Positions 38,730-50,321 of a stretch of 64,000 nt of DNA are shown one piece after another. The notes beneath the pieces are model-generated. The model worked only from the letters and a program-made list of their open reading frames with translations. It was not told the origin of the DNA and did no database searches. The position numbers and the translations under genes were made by a program. Where the stretch lies: positions 14,221,855 through 14,285,854 of the forward strand of contig OY979724.1 in NCBI GenBank assembly GCA_963855995.1, read 5' to 3'. Source of the stretch: Muricea muricata (Eukaryota > Cnidaria > Anthozoa > Malacalcyonacea > Plexauridae). Numbering within the stretch: position 1 is the first letter of the stretch; the number at the start of each line of letters is the position of its first letter.

Positions 38730-39522
38730 TGATTGCTGTTAATGCAACCACAATCCTTGCAACAGCGGAGCCTAACGTATATCAATACGAACGGTGATTC
38801 TATACTGTCGATGGTCGGATTCGAATCTAGAATTCCAGGGTTTTAGCACTCATGGCCTGGGGGCCGCTTCTACCCTCCCCTAATAGTTCGAATTCGAGCC
38901 AGAGATGGTGGATATTAGGCGAAGGCAGTCAATTTGCCGTTAATGTTGGCGACAACAACGTCCAATTCTCTCAAGGCGCCAAATGTCCAAAGCCATCTTT
39001 TATTACAATACTCTGCCCATTTCACCATCGTTTTCTCTCTTTTTTACCATCTTAAGGCTAATCCTTCAAAGGTAGCAGAATTCCTCACTCCTTTTAAAAT
39101 CTGCTAACGTAAATTGATTACGCTAGCATGTAATCTCACATGGTACTTCTCGAAAACCCTAACTAAGTGGTATAGCATATTTTTTTGCAATACTTTATTA
39201 TGACAATTTTTGTAAAAATTTGTACCTCGTTCAATTAAAAATGGGTAAATAATTTAAACCACATTCGACAACGCAGCTGAACGATAATTCTCTTGCTCTG
39301 AATTATTTTCGTTTTGGCTATTGGGAAGTAACTAACGTCTCGCTTTCATCTAGTTCATTTTCCAGTATTGTCTTTTTTTCAATTGCCTGAAAAAATGATA
39401 AATACCTGTCAAAGTTCAAATTCACGATCAACTCCACAGGAAACATACAAATAAATTTAAACCATGTAGCAAATACCTAATTCAGTCGTTGTTCAATGTG
39501 TTCTAGTGATCTTTTGCAAAGT

Positions 39523-39542
39523 TTCAAGTGATTTCAAGTGAT
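39523..39542. repeat. 10-bp direct repeat in loop B (unit 1 example)
   Basis: TTCAAGTGAT occurs twice head to tail, and a related TTCTAGTGAT lies about 20 bp upstream. In type e loops the first copy is TTCAAGAGAT. A minor feature, useful mainly as a subtype marker. Confidence 0.8.
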
Positions 39543-39892
39543 TGCCACTAAGTTTAAATTGTCTTAGCGGGGTTTTCTCTAGCCTAATATTAATTCTTAT
39601 ACATAGCCAAAACGAAAATAATTCAGAGCCAGAGAATTATCGTTCAGCTGCGTTGTCGAATGTGGTTTAAATTATTTACCCGTTTTTAATTGATTGAGGT
39701 ACAAATTTTTACAAAAAATGCCATAATAAAATATTGGAAAAAAATACGTTATACCACTTATATTAGGATTTTTGAGAAGTACCATATGAGATTACATGCT
39801 AGCGTAATCAATTTACATTAGCAGAGTCAGGAATTCTGCTTCGAAGGATTAGCCTTAGGATGGTAAAAAAGAGAGCGTAACGATGGCGAAAC

Positions 39893-39971
39893 GGACTAAG
39901 TATTTTCATAAAAGATGGCTTTGGACATTTGAAATGGACCAAGTATTGTTATAAAAGGTGGCTTTGGACAG
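39893..39971. repeat. 43-bp tandem duplication inside the left arm (unit 2 example)
   Basis: GGACTAAGTATTTTCATAAA at 39,893 and GGACCAAGTATTGTTATAAA at 39,936 start two related copies, each running on through GGCTTTGGACA. The right arm carries a single counterpart (TATTGTAATAAAAGATGG read on the minus strand), so this duplication accounts for part of the length difference between arms (597 against 577 bp). It is present in every unit whose left arm lies in the window. Confidence 0.85.
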
Positions 39972-40028
39972 AATTGGACGTTGTTTTCGCCAACATTAAC
40001 ATCCAATTGACTGCCAATTGCCTGTTCA

Positions 40029-40199
40029 CCACCTCTGGCTCGAATTCAAACTATTAGGGGAGGGTAGAAGCGGCCCCCAGACCATAAGTGCTAAAACCCT
40101 GGAATTCTAGATTCGAATCCGACCATCGACAGTATAGAATCACCGTTCGTATTGATATACGTTAGGCTCCGCTGTTGCAAGGATTGTGGTTGCATTAAC
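40029..40199 (+). repeat. Inner inverted-repeat arm, left copy (unit 2 example)
   Basis: The 171 bp pair with 40,236-40,406 on the opposite strand around a 36-bp loop. Differences noted by eye: CCACCTC / CCATCTC, TTCAAAC / TTCGAAC and AGCGGCC / AGCAGCC. A hairpin of this size and purity could extrude as a cruciform. The same arm occurs in every unit ending at unit start + 308, shortened by 32 bp in units 16 and 18. Confidence 0.93.
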
Positions 40200-40235
40200 A
40201 CCACGGAAAAACGTCTGCGCATCCGCGTGATTGCT
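40200..40235 (+). repeat. Loop A, common orientation (unit 2 example)
   Basis: A 36-bp spacer between the inner arms, reading ACCACGGAAAAACGTC... to ...TGATTGCT on the plus strand, bordered by GCATTAAC and GTTAATGC. This orientation is found in units 1, 2, 3, 5, 6, 8, 10, 11, 12, 14, 15, 16, 17 and, as far as visible, 18. In most units its centre is the perfect palindrome GCGCATGCGC. Unit 6 lacks six of these bases. Confidence 0.93.
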
Positions 40236-40406
40236 GTTAATGCAACCACAATCCTTGCAACAGCGGAGCCTAACGTATATCAATACGAACGGTGATTCTA
40301 TACTGTCGATGGTCGGATTCGAATCTAGAATTCCAGGGTTTTAGCACTTATGGTCTGGGGGCTGCTTCTACCCTCCCCTAATAGTTCGAATTCGAGCCAG
40401 AGATGG
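40236..40406 (-). repeat. Inner inverted-repeat arm, right copy (unit 2 example)
   Basis: Reverse-complement partner of 40,029-40,199. It begins GTTAATGCAACC and ends in AGCCAGAGATGG. Beyond it the inverted match continues but with many differences through the outer arms to loop B. Confidence 0.93.
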
Positions 40407-40812
40407 TGGATATTAGGCGAAGGCAGTCAATTGGCCGTTAATGTTGGCGACAACAACGTCCAATTCTCTCAAGGCGCCAAATGTCCAAAGCCATCTTTTA
40501 TTACAATACTCTGCCCATTTCACCATCGTTTTCTCTCTTTTTTACCATCCTAAGGCTCAAAGGTAGCAGAATTCCTCACTCCTTTTGAAATCTGCTAACG
40601 TAAATTGATTACGCTAGCATGTAATCTCACATGGTACTTCTCGAAAACCCTAACTAAGTGGTACAGCATATTTTTTTCCAATACTTTATTATGACAATTT
40701 TTGTAAAAATTTGTACCTCGTTCAATTAAAAATGGGTAAATAATTTAAACCACATTCGACAACGCAGCTGAACGATAATTCTCTTGCTCTGAATTATTTT
40801 CGTTTTGGCTAT

Positions 40813-41093
40813 TGGGAAGTAACTAACGTCTCGCTTTCATCTAGTTCATTTTCCAGTATTGTCTTTTTTTCAATTGCCTGAAAAAATGATAAATACCTGT
40901 CAAAGTTCAAATTCACGATCAACTCCACAGGAAACATACAAATAAATTTAAACCATGTAGCAAATACCTAATTCAGTCGTTGTTCAATGTGTTCTAGTGA
41001 TCTTTTGCAAAGTTTCAAGTGATTTCAAGTGATTGCCACTAAGTTTAAATTGTCTTAGCGGGGTTTTCTCTAGCCTAATATTAATTCTTATAC
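40813..41093. repeat. Loop B, 281-bp single-copy spacer of the unit (unit 2 example)
   Basis: The only substantial part of the unit with no inverted partner. It begins right after TTTTGGCTAT and ends before ATAGCCAAAA. Contents: a T-tract (TCTTTTTTTC or TCTTTCTTTC by subtype), a 10-bp direct repeat TTCAAGTGAT x 2, and no open frame of note. Subtypes carry TTCAAGTGAT with TTATACATAG, or TTCAAGAGAT with TTAAACATAG (units 5, 10, 14-17). Loop B keeps one orientation in every unit seen. Confidence 0.9.
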
Positions 41094-41381
41094 ATAGCCA
41101 AAACGAAAATAATTCAGAGCCAGAGAATTATCGTTCAGCTGCGTTGTCGAATGTGGTTTGAATTATTTACCCGTTTTTAATTGATTGAGGTACAAATTTT
41201 TACAAAAAATGCCATAATAAAATATTGGAAAAAAATACGTTATACCACTTATATTAGGATTTTTGAGAAGTACCATATGAGATTACATGCTAGCGTAATC
41301 AATTTACATTAGCAGAGTCAGGAATTCTGCTTCGAAGGATTAGCCTTAGGATGGTAAAAAAGAGAGCATAACGATGGCAAA

Positions 41382-42872
41382 ACGGACTAAGTATTTTCAT
41401 AAAAGATGGCTTTGGACATTTGAAATGGACCAAGTATTGTTATAAAAGGTGGCTTTGGACAGAATTGGACGTTGTTTTCGCCAACATTAACATCCAATTG
41501 ACTGCCAATTGCCTGTTCACCACCTCTGGCTCGAATTCGAACTATTAGGGGAGGGTAGAAGCGGCCCCCAGACCATAAGTGCTAAAACCCTGGAATTCTA
41601 GATTCGAATCCGACCATCGACAGTATAGAATCACCGTTCATATTGATATACGTTAGGCTCCGCTGTTGCAAGGATTGTGGTTGCATTAACACCACGAAAA
41701 AACGTCTGCGCATGCGCGTGATTGCTGTTAATGCAACCACAATCCTTGCAACAGCGGAGCCTAACGTATATCAATACGAACGGTGATTCTATACTGTCGA
41801 TGGTCGGATTCGAATCTAGAATTCCAGGGTTTTAGCACTTATGGTCTGGGGGCCGCTTCTACCCTCCCCTAATAGTTCGAATTCGAGCCAGAGATGGTGG
41901 ATATTAGGCGAAGGCAGTCAATTGGCCGTTAATGTTGGCGACAACAACGTCCAATTCTCTCAAGGCGCCAAATGTCCAAAGCCATCTTTTATTACAATAC
42001 TCTGCCCATTTCACCATCGTTTTCTCTCTTTTTTACCATCCTAAGGCTCAAAGGTAGCAGAATTCCTCACTCCTTTTGAAATCTGCTAACGTAAATTGAT
42101 TACGCTAGCATGTAATCTCACATGGTACTTCTCGAAAACCCTAACTAAGTGGTACAGCATATTTTTTTCCAATACTTTATTATGACAATTTTTGTAAAAA
42201 TTTGTACCTCGTTCAATTAAAAATGGGTAAATAATTTAAACCACATTCGACAACGCAGCTGAACGATAATTCTCTTGCTCTGAATTATTTTCGTTTTGGC
42301 TATTGGGAAGTAACTAACGTCTCGCTTTCATCTAGTTCATTTTCCAGTATTGTCTTTTTTTCAATTGCCTGAAAAAATGATAAATACCTGTCAAAGTTCA
42401 AATTCACGATCAACTCCACAGGAAACATACAAATAAATTTAAACCATGTAGCAAATACCTAATTCAGTCGTTGTTCAATGTGTTCTAGTGATCTTTTGCA
42501 AAGTTTCAAGTGATTTCAAGTGATTGCCACTAAGTTTAAATTGTCTTAGCGGGGTTTTCTCTAGCCTAATATTAATTCTTATACATAGCCAAAACGAAAA
42601 TAATTCAGAGCCAGAGAATTATCGTTCAGCTGCGTTGTCGAATGTGGTTTAAATTATTTACCCGTTTTTAATTGATTGAGGTACAAATTTTTGCAAAAAA
42701 TGCCATAATAAAATATTGGAAAAAAATACGTTATACCACTTATATTAGGATTTTTGAGAAGTACCATATGAGATTACATGCTAGCGTAATCAATTTACAT
42801 TAGCAGAGTCAGGAATTCTGCTTCGAAGGATTAGCCTTAGGATGGTAAAAAAGAGAGCGTAACGATGGCGAA
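41382..42872. repeat. Array B unit 3 (1,491 bp, type c)
   Basis: Type c: ACCATAAGTG in the left arm with CACTTATGG in the right, CGTTCATATTG in the left arm, and CCACGAAAAAACG in loop A (41,691-41,726). Units 8 and 12 share all of these. First member of the recurring order c-d-e (units 3-4-5). Confidence 0.93.
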
Positions 42873-44363
42873 ACGGACTAAGTATTTTCATAAAAGATGG
42901 CTTTGGACATTTGAAATGGACCAAGTATTGTTATAAAAGGTGGCTTTGGACAGAATTGGACGTTGTTTTCGCCAACATTAACATCCAATTGACTGCCAAT
43001 TGCCTGTTCACCACCTCTGGCTCGAATTCGAACTATTAGGGGAGGGTAGAAGCGGCCCCCAGACCATGAGTGCTAAAACCCTGAAATTCTAGATTCGAAT
43101 CCGACCATCGACAGTATAGAATCACCGTTCGTATTGATATACGTTAGGCTCCGCTGTTGCAAGGATTGTGGTTGCATTAACAGCAATCACGCGCATGCGC
43201 AGACGTTTTTCCGTGGTGTTAATGCAACCACAATCCTTGCAACAGCGGAGCCTAACGTATATCAATACGAACGGTGATTCTATACTGTCGATGGTCGGAT
43301 TCGAATCTAGAATTCCAGGGTTTTAGCACTCATGGTCTGGGGGCCGCTTCTACCCTCCCCTAATAGTTCGAATTCGAGCCATAGGTGGTGGATATTAGGC
43401 GAAGGCAGTCAATTGGCCGTTAATGTTGGCGACAACAACGTCCAATTCTCTCAAGGCGCCAAATGTCCAAAGCCATCTTTTATTACAATACTCTGCCCAT
43501 TTCACCATCGTTTTCTCTCTTTTTTACCATCCTGAGGCTAAAAGGTAGCAGAATTCCTCACTCCTTTTGAAATCTGCTAACGTAAATTGATTACGCTAGC
43601 ATGTAATCTCACATGGTACTTCTCGAAAACCCTAACTAAGTGGTATAGCATATTTTTTTCCAATACTTTATTATGACAATTTTTGTAAAAATTTGTACCT
43701 CGTTCAATTAAAAACGGGTAAATAATTTAAACCACATTCGACAACGCAGCTGAACGATAATTCTCTTGCTCTGAATTATTTTCGTTTTGGCTATTGGGAA
43801 GTAACTAACGTCTCGCTTTCATCTAGTTCATTTTCCAGTATTGTCTTTCTTTCAATTGCCTAAAAAAATGATAAATACCTGTCAAAGTTCAAATTCACGA
43901 TCAACTCCACAGGAAATATACAAATAAATTTAAACCATGTAGCAAATACCTAATTCAGTCGTTGTTCAATGTGTTCTAGTGATCTTTTGCAAAGTTTCAA
44001 GTGATTTCAAGTGATTGCCACTAAGTTTAAATTGTCTTAGCGGGGTTTTCTCTAGCCTAATATTAATTCTTATACATAGCCAAAACGAAAATAATTCAGA
44101 GCCAGAGAATTATCGTTCAGCTGCGTTGTCGAATGTGGTTTGAATTATTTACCCGTTTTTAATTGATTGAGGTACAAATTTTTACAAAAAATGCCATAAT
44201 AAAATATTGGAAAAAAATACGTTATACCACTTATATTAGGATTTTTGAGAAGTACCATATGAGATTACATGCTAGCGTAATCAATTTACATTAGCAGAGT
44301 CAGGAATTCTGCTTCGAAGGATTAGCCTTAGGATGGTAAAAAAGAGAGCGTAACGATGGCAAA
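42873..44363. repeat. Array B unit 4 (1,491 bp, type d, inverted loop A)
   Basis: Type d: CTGAAATTCTAG in the left arm, CCATAGGTGGTGG in the right, CATCCTGAGGCTAAAAGG, and AAAACGGGTAAA in the outer right arm. Loop A (43,182-43,217) is the exact reverse complement of the common form. Loop B is of the TCTTTCTTTC / CCTAAAAAAA subtype. Confidence 0.94.
43182..43217 (-). repeat. Loop A inverted, full length (unit 4)
   Basis: Reads AGCAATCACGCGCATGCGCA then GACGTTTTTCCGTGGT between GCATTAAC and GTTAATGC. This is the exact reverse complement of the 36-bp loop seen in most other units, with the arms on either side unchanged. Confidence 0.95.
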
Positions 44364-45854
44364 ACGGACTAAGTATTTTCATAAAAGATGGCTTTGGACA
44401 TTTGAAATGGACCAAGTATTGTTATAAAAGGTGGCTTTGGACAGAATTGGACGTTGTTTTCCATAACATTAACATCCAATTGACTGCCAATTGCCTGTTC
44501 ACCACCTCTGGCTCGAATTCGAACTATTAGGGGAGGGTAGAAGCGGCTCCCAGACCATAAGTGCTAAAACCCTGGAATTCTAGATTCGAATCCGACCATC
44601 GACAGTATAGAATCACCGTTCATATTGATATACGTTAGGCTCCGCTGTTGCAAGGATTGTGGTTGCATTAACACCACGGAAAAACGTCTGCGCATGCGCG
44701 TGATTGCTGTTAATGCAACCACAATCCTTGCAACAGCGGAGCCTAACGTATATCAATACGAACGGTGATTCTATACTGTCGATGGTCGGATTCGAATCTA
44801 GAATTCCAGGGTTTTAGCACGCATGGTCTGGGGGCCGCTTCTACCCTCCCCTAATAGTTCGAACTCGAGCCAGAGATGGTGGATATTAGGCGAAGGCAGT
44901 CAATTGGCCGTTAATGTTGGCGACAACAACGTCCAATTCTCTCAAGGCGCCAAATGTCCAAAGCCATCTTTTATTACAATACTCTGCCCATTTCACCATC
45001 GTTTTCTCTCTTTTTTACCATCCTAAGGCTCAAAGGTAGCAGAATTCCTCACTCCTTTTGAAATCTGCTAACGTAAATTGATTACGCTAGCATGTAATCT
45101 CACATGGTACTTCTCGAAAACCCTAACTAAGTGGTATAGCTTATTTTTTTCCAATACTTTATTATGACAATTTTTGTAAAAATTTGTACCTCGTTCAATT
45201 AAAAACGGGTAAATAATTTAAACCACATTCGACAACGCAGCTGAACGATAATTCTCTTGCTCTGAATTATTTTCGTTTTGGCTATTGGGAAGTAACTAAC
45301 GTCTCGCTTTCATCTAGTTCATTTTCCAGTATTGTCTTTCTTTCAATTGCCTAAAAAAATGATAAATACCTGTCAAAGTTCAAATTCACGATCAACTCCA
45401 CAGGAAACATACAAATAAATTTAAACCATGTAGCAAATACCTAATTCAGTCGTTGTTCAATGTGTTCTAGTGATCTTTTGCAAAGTTTCAAGAGATTTCA
45501 AGTGATTGCCACTAAGTTTAAATTGTCTTAGCGGGGTTTTCTCTAGCCTAATATTAATTCTTAAACATAGCCAAAACGAAAATAATTCAGAGCCAGAGAA
45601 TTATCGTTCAGTTGCGTTGTCGAATGTGGTTTAAATTATTTACCCGTTTTTAATTGATTGAGGTACAAATTTTTACAAAAAATGCCATAATAAAATATTG
45701 GAAAAAAATACGTTATACCACTTATATTAGGATTTTTGAGAAGTACCATAAGAGATTACATGCTAGCGTAATCAATTTACATTAGCAGAGTCAGGAATTC
45801 TGCTTCGAAGGATTAGCCTTAGGATGGTAAAAAAGAGAGCGTAACGATGGCGAA
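44364..45854. repeat. Array B unit 5 (1,491 bp, type e)
   Basis: Type e: GCGGCTCCCAG in the left arm and loop B with TTCAAGAGAT and TTAAACATAG. Private: TTTTCCATAACATT in the left arm for TTTTCGCCAACATT, TTCGAACTCGAG, and CACGCATGG in the right arm, which breaks pairing with left-arm ACCATAAGTG. Loop A (44,673-44,708) is in common orientation. Confidence 0.93.
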
Positions 45855-47339
45855 ACGGACTAAGTATTTTCATAAAAGATGGCTTTGGACATTTGAAATG
45901 GACCAAGTATTGTTATAAAAGGTGGCTTTGGACAGAATTGGACGTTGTTTTCGCCAACATTAACATCCAATTGACTGCCAATTGCCTGTTCACCACCTCT
46001 GGCTCGAATTCGAACTATTAGGGGAGGGTAGAAGCGGCCCCCAGACCATGAGTGCTAAAACCCTGGAATTCTAGATTCGAATCCGACCATCGACAGTATA
46101 GAATCACCGTTCGTATTGATATACGTTAGGCTCCGCTGTTGCAAGGATTGTGGTTGCATTAACACCACGGAAAAACGTCTGCGCGTGATTGCTGTTAATG
46201 CAACCACAATCCTTGCAACAGCGGAGCCTAACGTATATCAATACGAACGGTGTTTCTATACTGTCGATGGTCGGATTCGAATCTAGAATTCCAGGGTTTT
46301 AGCACTCATGGTCTGGGGGCCGCTTCAACCCTCCCCTAATAGTTCGAATTCGAGCCAGAGATGGTGGGTATTAGGCGAAGGCAGTCAATTGGCCGTTAAT
46401 GTTGGCGACAACAACGTCCAATTCTCTCAAGGCGCCAAATGTCCAAAGCCATCTTTTATTACAATACTCTGCCCATTTCACCATCGTTTTCTCTCTTTTT
46501 TACCATCCTAAGGCTCAAAGGTAGCAGAATTCCTCACTCCTTTTGAAATCTGCTAACGTAAATTGATTACGCTAGCATGTAATCTCACATGGTACTTCTC
46601 GAAAACCCTAACTAAGTGGTACAGCATATTTTTTTCCAATACTTTATTATGACAATTTTTGTAAAAATTTGTACCTCGTTCAATTAAAAATGGGTAAATA
46701 ATTTAAACCACATTCGACAACGCAGCTGAACGATAATTCTCTTGCTCTGAATTATTTTCGTTTTGGCTATTGGGAAGTAACTAACGTCTCGCTTTCATCT
46801 AGTTCATTTTCCAGTATTGTCTTTTTTTCAATTGCCTGAAAAAATGATAAATACCTGTCAAAGTTCAAATTCACGATCAACTCCACAGGAAACATACAAA
46901 TAAATTTAAACCGTGTAGCAAATACCTAATTCAGTCGTTGTTCAATGTGTTCTAGTGATCTTTTGCAAAGTTTCAAGTGATTTCAAGTGATTGCCACTAA
47001 GTTTAAATTGTCTTAGCGGGGTTTTCTCTAGCCTAATATTAATTCTTATACATAGCCAAAACGAAAATAATTCAGAGCCAGAGAATTATCGTTCAGCTGC
47101 GTTGTCGAATGTGGTTTAAATTATTTACCCGTTTTTAATTGATTGAGGTACAAATTTTTACAAAAAATGCCATAATAAAATATTGGAAAAAAATACGTTA
47201 TACCACTTATATTAGGATTTTTGAGAAGTACCATATGAGATTACATGCTAGCGTAATCAATTTACATTAGCAGAGTCAGGAATTCTGCTTCGAAGGATTA
47301 GCCTTAGGATGGTAAAAAAGAGAGCGTAACGATGGCAAA
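45855..47339. repeat. Array B unit 6 (1,485 bp, common-orientation loop with 6-bp deletion)
   Basis: Resembles unit 2 in loop B (TCTTTTTTTC, CCTGAAAAAA) but its loop A (46,164-46,193) is 30 bp: GTCTGCGCGTG replaces GTCTGCGCATGCGCGTG. Private changes: GGTGTTTCTATAC, CGCTTCAACCC, GGTGGGTATTAGG and AACCGTGTAGC. Confidence 0.93.
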
Positions 47340-48830
47340 ACGGACTAAGTATTTTCATAAAAGATGGCTTTGGACATTTGAAATGGACCAAGTATTGTTA
47401 TAAAAGGTGGCTTTGGACAGAATTGGACGTGGTTTTCGCCAACATTAACATCCAATTGACTGCCAATCGCCTGTTCACCACCTCTGGCTCGAATTCGAAC
47501 TATTAGGGGAGGGTAGAAGCGGCCCCCAGACCATGAGTGCTAAAACCCTGAAATTCTAGATTCGAATCCGACCATCGACAGTATAGAATCACCGTTCGTA
47601 TTGATATACGTTAGGCTCCGCTGTTGCAAGGATTGTGGTTGCATTAACAGCAATCACGCGCATGCGCAGACGTTTTTCCGTGGTGTTAATGCAACCACAA
47701 TCCTTGCAACAGCGGAGCCTAACGTATATCAATACGAACGGTGATTCTATACTGTCGATGGTCGGATTCGAATCTAGAATTCCAGGGTTTTAGCACTCAT
47801 GGTCTGGGGGCCGCTTCTACCCTCCCCTAATAGTTCGAATTCGAGCCAGAGGTGGTGGATATTAGGCGAAGGCAGTCAATTGGCCGTTAATGTTGGCGAC
47901 AACAACGTCCAATTCTCTCAAGGCGCCAAATGCCCAAAGCCATCTTTTATTACAATACTCTGCCCATTTCACCATCGTTTTCTCTCTTTTTTACCATCCT
48001 GAGGCTAAAAGGTAGCAGAATTCCTCACTCCTTTTGAAATCTGCTAACGTAAATTGATTACGCTAGCATGTAATCTCACATGGTACTTCTCGAAAACCCT
48101 AACTAAGTGGTATAGCATATTTTTTTCCAATACTTTATTATGACAATTTTTGTAAAAATTTGTACCTCGTTCAATTAAAAACGGGTAAATAATTTAAACC
48201 ACATTCGACAACGCAGCTGAACGATAATTCTCTTGCTCTGAATTATTTTCGTTTTGGCTATTGGGAAGTAACTAACGTCTCGCTTTCATCTAGTTCATTT
48301 TCCAGTATTGTCTTTCTTTCAATTGCCTAAAAAAATGATAAATACCTGTCAAAGTTCAAATTCACGATCAACTCCACAGGAAACATACAAATAAATTTAA
48401 ACCATGTAGCAAATACCTAATTCAGTCGTTGTTCAATGTGTTCTAGTGATCTTTTGCAAAGTTTCAAGTGATTTCAAGTGATTGCCACTAAGTTTAAATT
48501 GTCTTAGCGGGGTTTTCTCTAGCCTAATATTAATTCTTATACATAGCCAAAACGAAAATAATTCAGAGCCAGAGAATTATCGTTCAGCTGCGTTGTCGAA
48601 TGTGGTTTGAATTATTTACCCGTTTTTAATTGATTGAGGTACAAATTTTTACAAAAAATGCCATAATAAAATATTGGAAAAAAATACGTTATACCACTTA
48701 TATTAGGATTTTTGAGAAGTACCATATGAGATTACATGCTAGCGTAATCAATTTACATTAGCAGAGTCAGGAATTCTGCTTCGAAGGATTAGCCTTAGGA
48801 TGGTAAAAAAGAGAGCGTAACGATGGCAAA
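47340..48830. repeat. Array B unit 7 (1,491 bp, type d, inverted loop A)
   Basis: Shares CTGAAATTCTAG, CATCCTGAGGCTAAAAGG and the inverted 36-bp loop A (47,649-47,684) with unit 4. Private: GGACGTGGTTTTCG, CCAATCGCCTG, and AAATGCCCAAAG for AAATGTCCAAAG. It has CCAGAGGTGGTGG where units 4, 9 and 13 have CCATAGGTGGTGG. Confidence 0.93.
47649..47684 (-). repeat. Loop A inverted, full length (unit 7)
   Basis: Same inverted 36-bp sequence as in unit 4, with intact GCGCATGCGC at the centre. Confidence 0.95.
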
Positions 48831-50321
48831 ACGGACTAAGTATTTTCATAAAAGATGGCTTTGGACATTTGAAATGGACCAAGTATTGTTATAAAAGGTG
48901 GCTTTGGACAGAATTGGACATTGTTTTCGCCAACATTAACATCCAATTGACTGCCAATTGCCTGTTCACCACCTCTGGCTCGAATTCGAACTATTAGGGG
49001 AGGGTAGAAGCGGCCCCCAGACCATAAGTGCTAAAACCCTGGAATTCTAGATTCGAATCCGACCATCGACAGTATAGAATCACCGTTCATATTGATATAC
49101 GTTAGGCTCCGCTGTTGCAAGGATTGTGGTTGCATTAACACCACGAAAAAACGTCTGCGCATGCGCGTGATTGCTGTTAATGCAACCACAATCCTTGCAA
49201 CAGCGGAGCCTAACGTATATCAATACGAACGGTGATTCTATACTGTCGATGGTCGGATTCGAATCTAGAATTCCAGGGTTTTAGCACTTATGGTCTGGGG
49301 GCCGCTTCTACCCTCCCCTAATAGTTCGAATTCGAGCCAGAGATGGTGGATATTAGGCGAAGGCAGTCAATTGGCCGTTAATGTTGGCGACAACAACGTC
49401 CAATTCTCTCAAGGCGCCAAATGTCCAAAGCCATCTTTTATTACAATACTCTGCCCATTTCACCATCGTTTTCTCTCTTTTTTACCATCCTAAGGCTCAA
49501 AGGTAGCAGAATTCCTCACTCCTTTTGAAATCTGCTAACGTAAATTGATTACGCTAGCATGTAATCTCACATGGTACTTCTCGAAAACCCTAACTAAGTG
49601 GTACAGCATATTTTTTTCCAATACTTTATTATGACAATTTTTGTAAAAATTTGTACCTCGTTCAATTAAAAATGGGTAAATAATTTAAACCACATTCGAC
49701 AACGCAGCTGAACGATAATTCTCTTGCTCTGAATTATTTTCGTTTTGGCTATTGGGAAGTAACTAACGTCTCGCTTTCATCTAGTTCATTTTCCAGTATT
49801 GTCTTTTTTTCAATTGCCTGAAAAAATGATAAATACCTGTCAAAGTTCAAATTCACGATCAACTCCACAGGAAACATACAAATAAATTTAAACCATGTAG
49901 CAAATACCTAATTCAGTCGTTGTTCAATGTGTTCTAGTGATCTTTTGCAAAGTTTCAAGTGATTTCAAGTGATTGCCACTAAGTTTAAATTGTCTTAGCG
50001 GGGTTTTCTCTAGCCTAATATTAATTCTTATACATAGCCAAAACGAAAATAATTCAGAGCCAGAGAATTATCGTTCAGCTGCGTTGTCGAATGTGGTTTA
50101 AATTATTTACCCGTTTTTAATTGATTGAGGTACAAATTTTTACAAAAAATGCCATAATAAAATATTGGAAAAAAATACGTTATACCACTTATATTAGGAT
50201 TTTTGAGAAGTACCATATGAGATTACATGCTAGCGTAATCAATTTACATTAGCAGAGTCAGGAATTCTGCTTCGAAGGATTAGCCTTAAGATGGTAAAAA
50301 AGAGAGCGTAACGATGGCGAA
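48831..50321. repeat. Array B unit 8 (1,491 bp, type c)
   Basis: Matches unit 3 (CGTTCATATTG, CCACGAAAAAACG, CACTTATGG) with GGACATTGTTTTCG and GCCTTAAGATGG, both repeated in unit 12. Starts the second c-d-e order (units 8-9-10). Loop A is at 49,140-49,175. Confidence 0.93.

Larger units (their letters stand above)
38393..39890. repeat. Array B unit 1 (1,498 bp, edge unit)
   Basis: Edge unit with private or ancestral states: GTGGCCGGCAG in the left arm where others have GCGGCCCCCAG, AGTATATAATC for AGTATAGAATC, CGAAATATTAGG, and TTTTTTGCAATAC. It alone keeps seven bases, AATCCTT (39,060-39,066), in the right arm. The matching left-arm segment of all units (GAAGGATTAGCC) pairs with them, so other units lost them. 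Loop A is in the common orientation (38,702-38,737); loop B is 39,322-39,602. Confidence 0.95.
39891..41381. repeat. Array B unit 2 (1,491 bp; reference unit for structure)
   Basis: Layout: left arm to 40,199, loop A 40,200-40,235, right arm 40,236-40,812, loop B 40,813-41,093, next left arm from 41,094. Loop A has a private C (GCATCCGCG) that breaks the GCGCATGCGC palindrome. Inner arms 40,029-40,199 and 40,236-40,406 pair with only three differences that I can find. Loop B is of the TCTTTTTTTC / CCTGAAAAAA subtype. Confidence 0.95.

Noticed and set aside
39154..39162. AAACCCTAA, a telomere-like or telo-box word, once per array B unit
   Set aside because: It is a single copy per unit with no tandem TTAGGG or TTTAGGG tract, and the partner arm reads differently. 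Likely chance.
39482..39487. TCAGTC in loop B, matching the insect Initiator consensus
   Set aside because: Six bases match by chance easily. No TATA box or downstream element is placed correctly, and no transcript unit follows.
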